From: Burkholderia arboris
Lineage (GTDB): Bacteria > Pseudomonadota > Gammaproteobacteria > Burkholderiales > Burkholderiaceae
Length of the DNA stretch: 64,000 nt
Direction of reading: 5' to 3'
NCBI RefSeq assembly: GCF_902499125.1
Contig: NZ_CABVPX010000003.1
Coordinates: 310,001 to 374,000, forward strand
Shown here: in pieces, positions 34,766-44,153 of the stretch
Numbering within the stretch: position 1 is the stretch's first letter
How the letters are laid out: every line of letters begins with the position of its first letter
Program-made: the position numbers and the translations under genes
The notes under the pieces: generated by a model
Told to the model about the DNA's origin: nothing
The model's database searches: none
The model's input: the letters and a program-made list of their open reading frames with translations, nothing else

Positions 34766-34978
34766 ATGGCTAGTGCAGGGCGCAAGCCATCCGCCGAAGC
34801 AACTCGGCTCGTTCAGCTGACCCTCCCCGTGCAGGTCGATGCGGCACTTGAACGTATCTCCAAGATCGGCTTCTACGGCCGCTCGAAGTCGGAGGTCGTC
34901 GTGACGTTGCTTTCGCGAGAATTTGAGCGAATCGCCCGGGACGGTCTTCTCGATCGTCTCGAGGGCCTCACGAAGTAG
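34766..34978 (+). CDS. Small ribbon-helix-helix-like protein
   Basis: A 70-residue protein with a short strand LVQLTLPVQVDAALERI, a glycine turn, and a helix SKSEVVVTLLSREFERIARDGLL, similar in outline to CopG/RHH DNA-binding proteins. AAGGAA lies 8 bases before the ATG. It is divergent from the nuclease-kinase cluster and could repress it. Family by pattern only. Confidence 0.5.
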   Translation: MASAGRKPSAEATRLVQLTLPVQVDAALERISKIGFYGRSKSEVVVTLLSREFERIARDGLLDRLEGLTK

Positions 34979-35473
34979 ACCCAGGAGCTCTGCGCAGACT
35001 TTTTACTGCAAACACTTCCTTACTGCCGTACCGATCCCATCGTCTTGATGCCGCGCCGTGAGCCGAATATGTGGCTATTCATGTCGCTTTGCGACACAGC
35101 TCGCACTTGTCCTGAGAGTGTAACTTTCACACAACGGATGCCCGTCGGTTGCCGGCCGTGGCCCATCTGTCACCGCAAACTTGTGTGTCGTTTGAACACC
35201 TTTAGATCAATTTTCGTCGATTCCCCTGCACACGCCGTTCAGAAGTTTGACGAATGAATTGACCCTATTCGGGAAACGTACGAGCCAACACTTGTACAAA
35301 AAGGGAAATTATTTTCTTCTCCTTTTCGGCGTTTCCATAACTCGTCCCTCTATTTTTGGTTCGCACGAGGATTCTTCTGTCTGGATTGTCTGGGGGAGAA
35401 AGAAAAAAATTACTTGTCCGCCGGCTGGGTCACCACATACATTGAGAGATAGGACACGTGTAGGTGCAAGGCG
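34979..35473. other. Low-GC intergenic region without a clear gene
   Basis: These 495 bases contain only frames without family features (35045-35257, 35247-35477). The right half is AT-rich with purine runs. CTCCTTTTCGGCGT at 35319-35332 recurs with one change at 35986-35999 close to the tnsA start; it may be part of a transposon end or a regulatory repeat. Confidence 0.4.
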
Positions 35474-35830
35474 ATGACTCCGTTCTCAAATGCGTTGGTG
35501 TACTACCGAAAGCGAGCTGGTCTCAGTCAGACGAATGTGGCCAAGCAGCTTGGGGTCACGATTCAATATGTCTGGAAGCTTGAGCGCGCGGTTAAGCCGC
35601 CACCATCGACCGAACAAATTGAGCGGATTGCCGCGGTATTCGGCATGAGCAACGCCGATGTCGCTTCATTGCTCGAGGCCGCTCTCGACTCGCAAAAGAA
35701 ACTGCGGCTGCCCGACGACCTGCACGCAGATACGTTGCGCCTGATCAATCGCCTGGTGCGAGCGTCGACACGTTTGAGCGGTGACGAAGTCACCTTGCTT
35801 GACGAACTGGTGACGAAGCTGGATCTGTAA
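35474..35830 (+). CDS. XRE family transcriptional regulator
   Basis: A 118-residue protein with an N-terminal HTH_3 domain (LVYYRKRAGLSQTNVAKQLGVTIQYVWKLER, then STEQIERIAAVFGM) and a helical C-terminal half that may dimerise. It lies between the low-GC defence-like cluster and the Tn7-like transposition genes, 285 bases before tnsA. Whether it belongs to the transposon or to the flanking island depends on where the transposon end is. Confidence 0.8.
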   Translation: MTPFSNALVYYRKRAGLSQTNVAKQLGVTIQYVWKLERAVKPPPSTEQIERIAAVFGMSNADVASLLEAALDSQKKLRLPDDLHADTLRLINRLVRASTRLSGDEVTLLDELVTKLDL

Positions 35831-36115
35831 CGTCATCCGGAAAATGCCTTTCCTCATCAATCTATTGAATTAGGAGTGCTGCCTATTTGACAGAAAAGAA
35901 AAAACCAACCCTTTACGACGGATTGGTTCTTTCGACCCGGATGAGCGGGGCAATACTGAGGCCTAAGCAACTTCAGTATAGCCCCCTCCTCTTCGGCGTC
36001 AAGGTCCAACTCGTCTCCTCGTTGCGTGGAAATGACATCCGCGCGGCCGGCGCTCGTCCATTCGGACTGGCGCCCCCCACATCCACGCGCCCGAAAGGGT
36101 GCAGGAGACATCATC
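35831..36115. other. Region before tnsA, probable transposon end
   Basis: No gene is visible in these 285 bases. An ATACTGA/TCAGTAT inverted repeat (35953-35980) is followed by GCCCCCTCCTC (35981-35991), whose inverted copy occurs at 46702-46712 beyond the last cargo gene. In Tn7-like elements one end lies just upstream of tnsA, so TnsB binding sites are expected here. Confidence 0.4.
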
Positions 36116-36751
36116 ATGCCTTCGTACGATACCCGCAGTGGCAGCAATTTTCGAGGCTTCACGCCCTCCATCAAGAATTCTTGCTCGATGCAGTGGTTCT
36201 CGCTTGCGGAAGAAGGGACGACGCTACTACTGGAATTCAGCCCAGAAGTCCTGTGCTTTCGCAGTTCCCAAGACCGAACATTTGTCCACAGTGAGGCCGG
36301 CCAGACGTTTCGATATACGCCCGACTACGAAGTTGTGCGTCGCGACAACTCAGTTGTCTTCGTGGAAGCCAAGCCTGCAAAAGATCTACAGAAGCCTTCG
36401 GTGCAAGCCCGCTTGGCCCGTGCGAGAGCCGTCCTCGCGCAGCATGGACACGCCCTCTTCGTTTGGGATGAACGTACCTATATCGCCGGCACGCGTCACG
36501 AGACGCTGCGACTCTTGCGGCCGTGGCGGGGGCGAATTTCGTCCGAACGGATTCGGGAAGCACAATGGCTCGTTGAAAAAAAGCATCCGAAGACTTTCCA
36601 AAACCTCGTACATCTGGCCCGTACGCGCGACGTCGCGTTGACTTGGATCGCCAACGGTGCCGCGGGCATCGATCTCGATGTGCCGTTGACCTCCGACGCA
36701 GTCATTTACGTTGCTCCTTCGGAGGTGCGTCATGCAAAAATTTTCGCTTAA
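36116..36751 (+). CDS. tnsA: TnsA endonuclease of Tn7-like transposon
   Basis: A 211-residue TnsA. The nuclease core shows LEFSPEVLCFRSQ-like entry, FRYTPDYEV with the catalytic aspartate, and VFVEAKPAKDL with the E-x-K pair; the C-terminal half is helical, as in TnsA proteins that contact TnsC. It cuts the 5' strands at the element ends, enabling cut-and-paste movement. The ATG at 36116 is chosen because GGAG lies 11 bases before it and the family sequence starts there; a frame from 36026 is longer. Overlaps tnsB by 20 bases. Confidence 0.85.
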   Translation: MPSYDTRSGSNFRGFTPSIKNSCSMQWFSLAEEGTTLLLEFSPEVLCFRSSQDRTFVHSEAGQTFRYTPDYEVVRRDNSVVFVEAKPAKDLQKPSVQARLARARAVLAQHGHALFVWDERTYIAGTRHETLRLLRPWRGRISSERIREAQWLVEKKHPKTFQNLVHLARTRDVALTWIANGAAGIDLDVPLTSDAVIYVAPSEVRHAKIFA

Positions 36752-38681
36752 GCGTGGCGTCGAGTTCGATGAGGGCGAGTACGTCTGGCGCGTCCAGAGT
36801 GCGCTGCCCGATGGTCGAATCGAACTCAGCTCAGACTACGGCTCGCCAATACGCCTGCACGAAACGGAAATCTGGGAACGGCACGGCAACGGGCGATGGT
36901 CGGTCAGAATCGAATCGCTACGCGAGACGGGTGCCTCACCGATCGTTGTTGCCCGGCGTGATGTCTCCACCTTCGAAGAAAAGGATCTCGTCGAGATGCG
37001 CGCGAGGCTCGTCTACCTGAGAGCCGTTGAGGAGGCGAAGTGCTCACGCGTTCGTGAGGTCGAAACGGTCATCGAACGGGTGGCATGTGAGGTTGGTGCA
37101 TTGATGCCGCCGGACTATCGAACCTTCTGTCGCTGGAGAAAGCGCTATCAGCATTCACGTGATGCCTTGGACGTGGTGCCGCGCCATGAAAACAAGGGGC
37201 GACGCGAGATCATCGACGGCCCACTGCTTACGCTGGTGGAAGATGCCATCAACACACACTACCTCAACGACCAGAAGCTCAATGTCACACGCCTGTACGA
37301 CTATGTTGAGGAAGCTATTGCCGCCGGCAATGAACGTGATCCCGAAAACCCGCTGCCAACCGTCAGTCGCGCAACGCTCTATCGTCATGTCGAGAAACTG
37401 AACAGCTATCTCGTCACCGCGGCCCGGGAAGGCCGCACCGAAGCGCTGAAGAAGTATCGACCGGTGTTTCGCAGGCTCAAAACAAAACGACTAAACGAGC
37501 GCTGGGAAATCGACCACACACCGGTGGACTTGATGTGCGTCTGCGAACAGACGCGCATGGTCATCGTTCGGCCGGTTCTGACGGTGATTATCGACGCGCA
37601 CACTCGCATGGTGATGGGATTCCATATCGGGGCGCGCTCGCCCGGTCAGGAGGAGGTCGGATGGGCGATGCGAATGGCCATGCTCAGCAAGCGCGATCTA
37701 TTGAATCGACTAGGCCTGGGACACCTCGAATGGCTGGCGCGAGGTGTGGCCGAGATGGTCGTCGGTGACAACGCGTGGGAGTTCCATGGATCGGCCATGC
37801 GCGCAGGCTGCGACGAGCTGGGGATTTCACTCGTGTACTGCCCAAAGCGTGCACCATGGTTCAAGGGCCGCGTCGAGCGGTTCATGCGCACGATATCGGA
37901 ACAACTCTTCCATACGATTCCAGGGACAACCTGGTCGAATACCACGGATCGTGGCGAGTACCCGTCCGAGAAGCTTGCGTGTGTGTCCCTCGGCGAGCTG
38001 ACCGCGCTGGTGGTGCGCTGGATTGTGGAGTGCTATCAGCACGCGCCGCATCGTGGCCTGAAGAACAAGACGCCGTTTCAGGTCTGGCAGGAAAGTGCAC
38101 GGCTAACACCCATCTACATGCCGGCCGATCCCGACCAACTCTCTATCGCATTCTCGGACGATGTCATGCGTCCGATCACGAATAGCGGCGTGACGTTTGA
38201 TCATCTCTCATACAACTCCAGCGCATTGCAGTTGCTGCGTCACAGAATCCCTGAAGACGAAAAGGTAAGGGTCCGGTATTTCAACGAGCAGACCGGCTAT
38301 ATTTTCGTCTACGACCCACGGCAGAAGGAATACCTTCGCGTTGATTGCAGCGATCCAGATTACACAAAGGATTTGACCAGATGGATGCACAACGAAGTCA
38401 CCAGCGCCATGCGAGACAGCAGCATCGATATCAACCCTGTTGGGCTACGCAAAGCCCGTATCCGTCTCGCAGAAGAGATTGCCAAGGCAGAGCTTGATCA
38501 GAAACTCAAGAAGCGTAAATGGGTTGCGCAGATCAAGGGGAAGTCGAGCAAGGATCTTCTGATTGGAACCGCTGGCAGGGACGTCGTGGAAGATTCCGTC
38601 CAGTCCGAACAAGTGGACCCCATGGTCGTCAGATTCGATAGTGTTCCTGAATTTTCAGTCATGAAGCGTACCGAACGGTAG
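36732..38681 (+). CDS. tnsB: TnsB DDE transposase of Tn7-like transposon
   Basis: A 649-residue Mu/TnsB-type integrase. Order: N-terminal DNA-binding helix-turn-helix regions, the rve core with catalytic D in RWEIDHTPVDL (near 260), D in VVGDNAWEF (near 345) and E in FKGRVERFMRT (near 385), then a Mu-transposase C-terminal beta barrel and a basic tail that in Tn7 contacts TnsC. The ATG at 36732 has GGAGG 6 bases upstream; the start at 36711 would overlap tnsA further. It joins the 3' ends to target DNA. Confidence 0.92.
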   Translation: MQKFSLKRGVEFDEGEYVWRVQSALPDGRIELSSDYGSPIRLHETEIWERHGNGRWSVRIESLRETGASPIVVARRDVSTFEEKDLVEMRARLVYLRAVEEAKCSRVREVETVIERVACEVGALMPPDYRTFCRWRKRYQHSRDALDVVPRHENKGRREIIDGPLLTLVEDAINTHYLNDQKLNVTRLYDYVEEAIAAGNERDPENPLPTVSRATLYRHVEKLNSYLVTAAREGRTEALKKYRPVFRRLKTKRLNERWEIDHTPVDLMCVCEQTRMVIVRPVLTVIIDAHTRMVMGFHIGARSPGQEEVGWAMRMAMLSKRDLLNRLGLGHLEWLARGVAEMVVGDNAWEFHGSAMRAGCDELGISLVYCPKRAPWFKGRVERFMRTISEQLFHTIPGTTWSNTTDRGEYPSEKLACVSLGELTALVVRWIVECYQHAPHRGLKNKTPFQVWQESARLTPIYMPADPDQLSIAFSDDVMRPITNSGVTFDHLSYNSSALQLLRHRIPEDEKVRVRYFNEQTGYIFVYDPRQKEYLRVDCSDPDYTKDLTRWMHNEVTSAMRDSSIDINPVGLRKARIRLAEEIAKAELDQKLKKRKWVAQIKGKSSKDLLIGTAGRDVVEDSVQSEQVDPMVVRFDSVPEFSVMKRTER

Positions 38682-38690
38682 GAGATCATC

Positions 38691-39599
38691 ATGAAACGAT
38701 TCAATGTCCGCAAAAGCATCGTCGAACATCCCGACTTCGTTGCTGCGCTCAAGAGTATCGAGGACATCCATCAGTGGCTGCGGGAATCTGGCGAGGCCGG
38801 TTGTCTGGCAACGGTCGGAGAGTCCGGCGCCGGAAAGTCGACGGTGCTCGAATGCTATCGCGCCAAATTCCCGGTGCGAGAGGAGGTCCTGCGCCGCCAC
38901 GTGCCCGTGCTCTACGTCATCGTGCCCGCAGTGCCAACCGTTCGGTCTCTTGCAGAGGCGATCCTGATTGCCTTGGGCGAGATTCCGCAAGTCGGTCAAT
39001 CGAGCGCGCGCCTGACGGAGCAGATTGTCAAGCTGGTGCACGGTTGTGGCGTCGAGATCATCATGCTCGACGAGTTTCAGCACTTTGTCGAAGGCGATCG
39101 TCGTTCGTTGAGACAGGTTGCGAACTGGTTGAAGGTGCTGCTGGACCGGTTGCCCGCGGCTGTCGTGCTTTCGGGGCTGCCATCGCTGCTTAGCGTGCTT
39201 CGAGTCAATGGTCAATTGCGACGCCGATTTTCTCGCGTTACGGAGATCCGCCGGTTCGATGTGAACACACGGGAAGGCGCCGAGACATTCATTGGTGTGA
39301 TGCAGGCGCTTGCTAAAGATATGCCCCTGCCGATGACGGACATCACTGATAAGTGTGTTGCGATGAAGCTGTATTACGCGACTGCAGGCCTGGTGGATTA
39401 CATGTGCAAGCTGTTGAGTGGTGCCTACCAGATCGCCGAACGACGCGGTGCGAAAGCCGTCGCACTACATGATTTCGCCGCAGCGTTTCGCGTTCACATC
39501 TGGAAGGACGCACCCCCGTCGCGCAATCCCTTCGATTCGAAGTTCAATGGTGTGCCGCTCGACCAACCGGGTGAGCCGTTTGCGGGAGACGTGCAATGA
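38691..39599 (+). CDS. tnsC: TnsC/TniB AAA ATPase of Tn7-like transposon
   Basis: A 302-residue AAA+ ATPase with Walker A GESGAGKST near residue 44, Walker B IIMLDEFQHF near 125, and a sensor region AVVLSGLPSLLSVL. It forms filaments on DNA, links the target selector TniQ to the transposase and gives target immunity. The size is that of TniB rather than of Tn7 TnsC (555 residues). TAGGAG precedes the ATG, 9 bases after tnsB. Confidence 0.9.
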   Translation: MKRFNVRKSIVEHPDFVAALKSIEDIHQWLRESGEAGCLATVGESGAGKSTVLECYRAKFPVREEVLRRHVPVLYVIVPAVPTVRSLAEAILIALGEIPQVGQSSARLTEQIVKLVHGCGVEIIMLDEFQHFVEGDRRSLRQVANWLKVLLDRLPAAVVLSGLPSLLSVLRVNGQLRRRFSRVTEIRRFDVNTREGAETFIGVMQALAKDMPLPMTDITDKCVAMKLYYATAGLVDYMCKLLSGAYQIAERRGAKAVALHDFAAAFRVHIWKDAPPSRNPFDSKFNGVPLDQPGEPFAGDVQ

Positions 39600-40564
39600 C
39601 GACCCCTCTTCTTCTTAGCGTCGCGCCGCGTCGCGGCGAATCGCTCTCGTCGGTGCTGCATCGCGTTGCTGAGGTCAACGCGCTGAGTGGGCCAGGGATG
39701 GTGCTGCGACGGGCCGGCGTGGCTGCCGCTCGGCCGCGTTTCCCCTCGGAGGCCGATGCGCTTGCCCGAGTTTGCCGGCTTTCCCCTAAGTTGGTCCGAG
39801 CGATAACTCCACTGACAGTGAGAGCGATCGACTGTAACGGGGTGAAGCACCCGAAGATCAGCTTGTACGGTCACTGGGTTGAGCCCGATGCAATCCTGGT
39901 TGGCGCCAACGAGCGCGTATGCCCGGTGTGTATCGCCGAGCACCGACATGTGCTGGGCGTGAATGCTTACGTATTCGCGACGTGCTGCGCTGTCCACGGC
40001 GTCCAACTCCTCGATCGCTGTCCGGGCTGTCGACGTGATGTGTCGTCCATGCGGCCGGGTCTGGCGCGTTGTCAGTGCGGGACGGATCTCGGGTCGGCCG
40101 CATGTCGGCCCGCGATGCCGGACGAGTTGATGATCACTCGGCTCATCGATCGACGCTGGCGCATGAGCTTTGAGCATGACGTGCCGGACTGTCCGCCAGG
40201 CGTCCCTTCCGATTTCGCCGCGCTTGACCTTGGGGAACTGCTGCGTGCGCTTTCGTTTCTGTATCGCGTCAGTGGTGCAACAAGCGGATCGACAGACAAG
40301 GGGCTGCGCTCGAAGTCCATTCATGAGCTTGCGCCGCGCATGCAGAAAATCGGACGGATCATGTCGGACTGGCCTCAGGGATTCGCGGAACTGGTCAACG
40401 CAGAACGGCAATACCGACCTCGGCCGGGTTCGATCCTGAACTCGGTCCGAAGCGTTGAGCACATTTCCTTGCGTTTGTTCACGGAGTTGCCGGAGCCGCC
40501 GTTCGCGTTCCTTCATCGCGCATTGGTCGACGCAATAGGCGGTCCGGTGGTACAGACCGTGTGA
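39596..40564 (+). CDS. tniQ: TniQ family target-selection protein (first copy)
   Basis: A 322-residue TniQ. The N-terminal pattern PRRGESLSSVLHRVAEVNALS is typical, followed by zinc-ligand pairs CPVC...C...H, CPGC and CQCG between residues about 100 and 165. It recruits TnsC to a target, either directly by DNA binding (as TnsD) or through a partner. The ATG overlaps the tnsC stop (ATGA). No Cas genes are near, so DNA or protein recognition is expected rather than CRISPR guidance. Confidence 0.88.
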   Translation: MTTPLLLSVAPRRGESLSSVLHRVAEVNALSGPGMVLRRAGVAAARPRFPSEADALARVCRLSPKLVRAITPLTVRAIDCNGVKHPKISLYGHWVEPDAILVGANERVCPVCIAEHRHVLGVNAYVFATCCAVHGVQLLDRCPGCRRDVSSMRPGLARCQCGTDLGSAACRPAMPDELMITRLIDRRWRMSFEHDVPDCPPGVPSDFAALDLGELLRALSFLYRVSGATSGSTDKGLRSKSIHELAPRMQKIGRIMSDWPQGFAELVNAERQYRPRPGSILNSVRSVEHISLRLFTELPEPPFAFLHRALVDAIGGPVVQTV

Positions 40565-40656
40565 CGTAGCGCTATCCATGACCCGTGGCGATCCGATTCA
40601 AATCGGATCGCCACGGGTTCCGACGTGGGAATTCGAATCTGGGCGAGGTGAACGTC

Positions 40657-40932
40657 ATGGAAACGTGCCGTTGTGGCGCATGGCGATCCGCGTGCATGGT
40701 CGAGCATGTGCCTGAAGAGGTTTGGAGCAGGCTCGTGAATCTTGTGCAGAAAATGGTTGACGAGTCAGGCGAGCCGGAGGGATTTGATGCGAAAAAGTGG
40801 CTGTGTACGTGGCTACACGAAGAGGTTCCGTCACTCGGGTGGAAGAAGCCGGTCACGTATCTCGATACCGCCGACGGAGAAGAACTGGTGGCCCGGACGC
40901 TGCTGAGCATGCAGACAGGCGCCTACCGCTAG
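40657..40932 (+). CDS. Xre/MbcA/ParS toxin-binding-domain (DUF2384-like) protein
   Basis: A 91-residue protein. The last 50 residues, FDAKKWLCTWLHEEVPSLGWKKP-x4-LDT-x2-G-x3-V-x4-LSMQTGAY in outline, match the Xre/MbcA/ParS C-terminal domain: the W-L entry, the GxKxPxxxLDT turn and the final GxY. A short cysteine-containing N-terminal stretch (METCRCGAWRSACM) replaces the usual Xre helix-turn-helix. GAGGTG precedes the ATG at 40657. There is no RES toxin next to it; it sits between the two tniQ genes, so it may be a transposition component or regulator. Confidence 0.65.
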   Translation: METCRCGAWRSACMVEHVPEEVWSRLVNLVQKMVDESGEPEGFDAKKWLCTWLHEEVPSLGWKKPVTYLDTADGEELVARTLLSMQTGAYR

Positions 40933-40963
40933 GAACGAGCACCGCATCGATCTGGAGTTCGAT

Positions 40964-41734
40964 ATGGAAAATCGCAGTTGGGCACCGTATTCCGTCAGAC
41001 CGTCGAATGCGATGTTACGGCTACCGCTTGCGCTTCGCGTCGAACCCTATCCTGACGAGTCGTTGTCGTCGGTGCTCATGCGCCTGGTGGATGCCAACGG
41101 CCTGAGCAGCGTTGGGGCGTTGCTGCGTGACGCCGGTTGCGTCTCGTTCGGTCCGTTGGTTTCCGCTGAGATTGCGGAATTGTCTCGTGTTTGCCGGATC
41201 GGGCAATCGACCATGAGATCGATGTGCCCGGTCGAAGTCGGTGGGCGAGCACGAGGGGCCGCCTTCAGTTACGCAGTGGGACATCACATGATTGAGGCCC
41301 GGCACTTGCTTGTTCGAGAGCGTGAGCGAGTTTGCCCGATGTGTCTTCTAAACGACGGGGTCATGATTTCCGCACATCGGCTTACATGGATGACGGCATG
41401 TCCCGTGCATGCTGTTCAATTGCTTGATGTCTGTCCACGGTGCGAGAAGCCGATCGTGGTGACGCGGCCGAGCATGACACGATGTCGTTGTGGTTTGGAT
41501 TTTTCGCACGTATCACCAGATACTTGCACGTTGGAAGAGGCGGAGAACGCGCGCTGTCTGTACCAGTGTTGGCGTGTGCCGGTAGCGATAGAAAGTGGAC
41601 TTGCGGGGAGGGTGGCAGCAGTAGAGAGATCTATAGACCGCAAGTGCGCCGTTAAAGTGACGAATGGCGGTGGCGCGGTCGACCGACGGCAAGTTCCGCT
41701 ACATCAGATACGGATGGCGATGGGTTTCTACTAA
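40964..41734 (+). CDS. TniQ family target-selection protein (second copy)
   Basis: A 256-residue TniQ paralogue: LRVEPYPDESLSSVLMRLVDANGLSS at the start, zinc pairs CPMC, C...H, CPRC and CRCG, then a short tail. It is shorter than the first copy and lacks a long C-terminal DNA-binding part. Two TniQ proteins in one element recall Tn7-like systems that use different selectors for alternative targets. GGAG lies 8 bases before the ATG. Confidence 0.82.
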   Translation: MENRSWAPYSVRPSNAMLRLPLALRVEPYPDESLSSVLMRLVDANGLSSVGALLRDAGCVSFGPLVSAEIAELSRVCRIGQSTMRSMCPVEVGGRARGAAFSYAVGHHMIEARHLLVRERERVCPMCLLNDGVMISAHRLTWMTACPVHAVQLLDVCPRCEKPIVVTRPSMTRCRCGLDFSHVSPDTCTLEEAENARCLYQCWRVPVAIESGLAGRVAAVERSIDRKCAVKVTNGGGAVDRRQVPLHQIRMAMGFY

Positions 41735-42002
41735 TTCTCGTGGACGCTGAATTTATTGGTGTATATCGATCGATGCTCTGATACCGTATCATGGATTTGT
41801 TGGAGGGCCCGTTAGGCGGAGATGTACGAACGTGGAATCTGGACAGTGATTGTCGCCGACGCGTTGAGGAAAACTGGGTCTCAGGCATCAAGGGCCACTG
41901 TTCGTAGCGTGTGTGCAAGATGCCCTGCGCAAGTCGAGCCCGAATCGTAGTTTCCATATTCGAGGGCCTGGTCGCGCAGGTAACTCAGGCAATCGCGCCG
42001 GG

Positions 42003-44153
42003 CTAGTTCAAGCAGCACTTCTTGTACTTAAGCCCGCTGCCGCAGAAGCACGGGTCGTTTCGACCGAGCTTCTGGCGTCTGATATCTCGCGAATATTGGG
42101 AAAGGGCATCGCGCGCTTTAGAGGGTGGCTTCATATCGGCCGTGAGTCGCTCCATTTCATCAGAGGCTTCCCATGGAAAGTCCAACGTGACTCCGAACTG
42201 GACTTGCCCTGTTGGATCCACGGAGATACCGAACCACTGTGCCGCACGTTGCCGGTACTTGCGTTTGACACAGTAGTCCTCCAGCACGTCTACTGCTTCG
42301 AAAGATGACGTTGGGTTGCAATGAAAGCTGATTCCACAAGGTGGCGCGCTCGCTGCAAGCGTGGCGTCATGTCGCATGCCGTCAAGTTGCGCATGCCGCT
42401 CGATAGTTTCGAGTATGCGATGGACGTTCCTACACGCATCTTCGTTCATCGAAAGCAAATGGAACCCGAGCTCGAGAATTGCTGGGTCTGCCCGGGCTTC
42501 GATCTCTTTGATGAGACTCTCGTAACGAGTTCCACGCATTTTCGTGAGAATGCCCGCCGGCGTATCGTCGCCAGGCAGGTTATCCCTGCGGACCAGCATC
42601 GCCGCATCCAGGTCTTGCGCAATAGAGTCCTCAAGGACGACAAGGTCGTACTTCTCGCTCAGCCAGAGGTTCTGTTTCAGGTGGTACCCGAGAACAGTTA
42701 GCTCGTGCCCGCTCATCAGCTTATCTGAAACGGCCACGCGTAATTTCACGTAACTTAGCAAACGCAATGGTGTCGTCAACATCTCCGTCAACGTGTCGAG
42801 AAGGAACACGTCCATCACGAACGGAGGCCGGATGACACACGTCGTCTCGAATTTCAGCGACTGGCTGGCCTGAAAGGCGAGCGCAGGATAGTGCTCCGAC
42901 ACCAGGCTGAACAAGAAGATTTCTTTGATGCTTGGCGGCAGGCTAACTTCTTTCCCGCTGTCGTCAATCAACTGACATCCGCCGGCAAGTATTTCATTTG
43001 CGCACGCCCAGCCTTGGTCATACGAGTCTTGAATGGCAGCAGCAAAGTCAGCCCTCAGTTGGCTATCGTTCCCTTTGCGTGCGGCGATAGTCAGCTTCTT
43101 TGCCTTCGCCTGCACAATAATGAGTCGATCCCCGTAGATGACAAGAACATCCACCTCCCCTACGATGTCTTTGCCGCGATGCAGGTTCACATTCGTATGG
43201 ACATGCTCACGCCCGAAGACCCCGGCCAGCCGGCGCGCAGCGAACTGCTCGGTGAAGGCACCTCGATGCTTGGCTGCTGTCGGGCGGTAAAGCTTGTCAC
43301 CCCACATCCAAAAGAACGGAGATTCGTAGAGGGCCTCGTATATAGCGTAGTGTGAGAAAAGGAGCACAGTTCCGCGGTTGGTCGCTAGCAACGGCCTAGC
43401 GGCAACCTCATTGAAATCGCCCACCTCCTTGAATCCCGAGTTGTCGCCCTCAAAGAGGAATGCGCGGAAGAATGCCTCAACCAGACTCTTCGCAACGCCA
43501 CTATGCAATGCCACCTCATCCAGCGAGAACTCGAATGCGGTCAACCAGGTCTCGGGAGGAACGTCGGCGGTTCGGGCACCTATGAAGAGTCGTGTCCCCT
43601 TCTCGTCCATCAAAGCACACATAGACTTTGCGATGGTCCGAGCGTGACCAGAGGTGAAGCCTTTGACCTTGAGCATCCATTCGTCGTCGTCCGCATACTT
43701 TTCTGGCACAAAGTCCCGGTACTGGAAGGCGTAGGCTGATTCGGTGCCGTAGAAGATAGGTTCTCGCATCCCCGGTCCACGCCATGGATCTGGCGGCTCG
43801 GTCCCCGCCTGCATGGCCTCGAACATGGCAGCGAAAGTTGGGTAGGACATGGCGTCGTGCAGCTCTTGCATCAGGGAGTCGGTGCGCTTGACGTAATCCT
43901 CGAGCACTTCATACGATTGCGGAGTCAGATCAAATGGCTTCTTTGCCATCAGACCAATCAGCGTGGTCAATTCCGCTCGATTCAATCGCTCTCTGCTGAA
44001 CAACCGCTCCATGTCAGCCGACTTGAGCTTGCCGTTGATGTGAATGACGTTGTCGCGATGACAGATATGTGCGATTGCATGAACGTATCCAGGCGATCCC
44101 GCGAGCACGGCCAGATCCTCAAGAATTTGTGCTTCATCCCTCGGTTGCTTCAT
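42003..44153 (-). CDS. Large nuclease-like protein with C-terminal SEC-C motif
   Basis: A 716-residue protein in the transposon cargo region. Around residues 325-375 a PD-(D/E)XK/NERD-like core appears: an E in AFTEQFAARRLAGVF, GEVDVLVIYGDRLIIVQAKAKKL with D and Q-x-K. The last 25 residues, LGRNDPCFCGSGLKYKKCC, form a SEC-C zinc motif, usually a protein-interaction element. The rest is helical and not recognised. A G-rich ribosome site precedes the ATG at 44153; an upstream TTG is possible. It converges on tniQ. Antiphage or plasmid-exclusion function is an inference from the cargo position and the nuclease core. Confidence 0.65.
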   Translation of the reverse strand: MKQPRDEAQILEDLAVLAGSPGYVHAIAHICHRDNVIHINGKLKSADMERLFSRERLNRAELTTLIGLMAKKPFDLTPQSYEVLEDYVKRTDSLMQELHDAMSYPTFAAMFEAMQAGTEPPDPWRGPGMREPIFYGTESAYAFQYRDFVPEKYADDDEWMLKVKGFTSGHARTIAKSMCALMDEKGTRLFIGARTADVPPETWLTAFEFSLDEVALHSGVAKSLVEAFFRAFLFEGDNSGFKEVGDFNEVAARPLLATNRGTVLLFSHYAIYEALYESPFFWMWGDKLYRPTAAKHRGAFTEQFAARRLAGVFGREHVHTNVNLHRGKDIVGEVDVLVIYGDRLIIVQAKAKKLTIAARKGNDSQLRADFAAAIQDSYDQGWACANEILAGGCQLIDDSGKEVSLPPSIKEIFLFSLVSEHYPALAFQASQSLKFETTCVIRPPFVMDVFLLDTLTEMLTTPLRLLSYVKLRVAVSDKLMSGHELTVLGYHLKQNLWLSEKYDLVVLEDSIAQDLDAAMLVRRDNLPGDDTPAGILTKMRGTRYESLIKEIEARADPAILELGFHLLSMNEDACRNVHRILETIERHAQLDGMRHDATLAASAPPCGISFHCNPTSSFEAVDVLEDYCVKRKYRQRAAQWFGISVDPTGQVQFGVTLDFPWEASDEMERLTADMKPPSKARDALSQYSRDIRRQKLGRNDPCFCGSGLKYKKCCLN

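Noticed and set aside
35385..35397. Left transposon end TGGAT-TGT matching a right flank TGGAT
   Set aside because: The 5-base match and TGT are attractive, but the following sequence shows no inverted similarity to the right end, so this is probably chance.
35045..35477. Two small plus-strand frames before the XRE gene
   Set aside because: Composition looks non-coding, starts lack ribosome sites, and nothing resembles a known protein.
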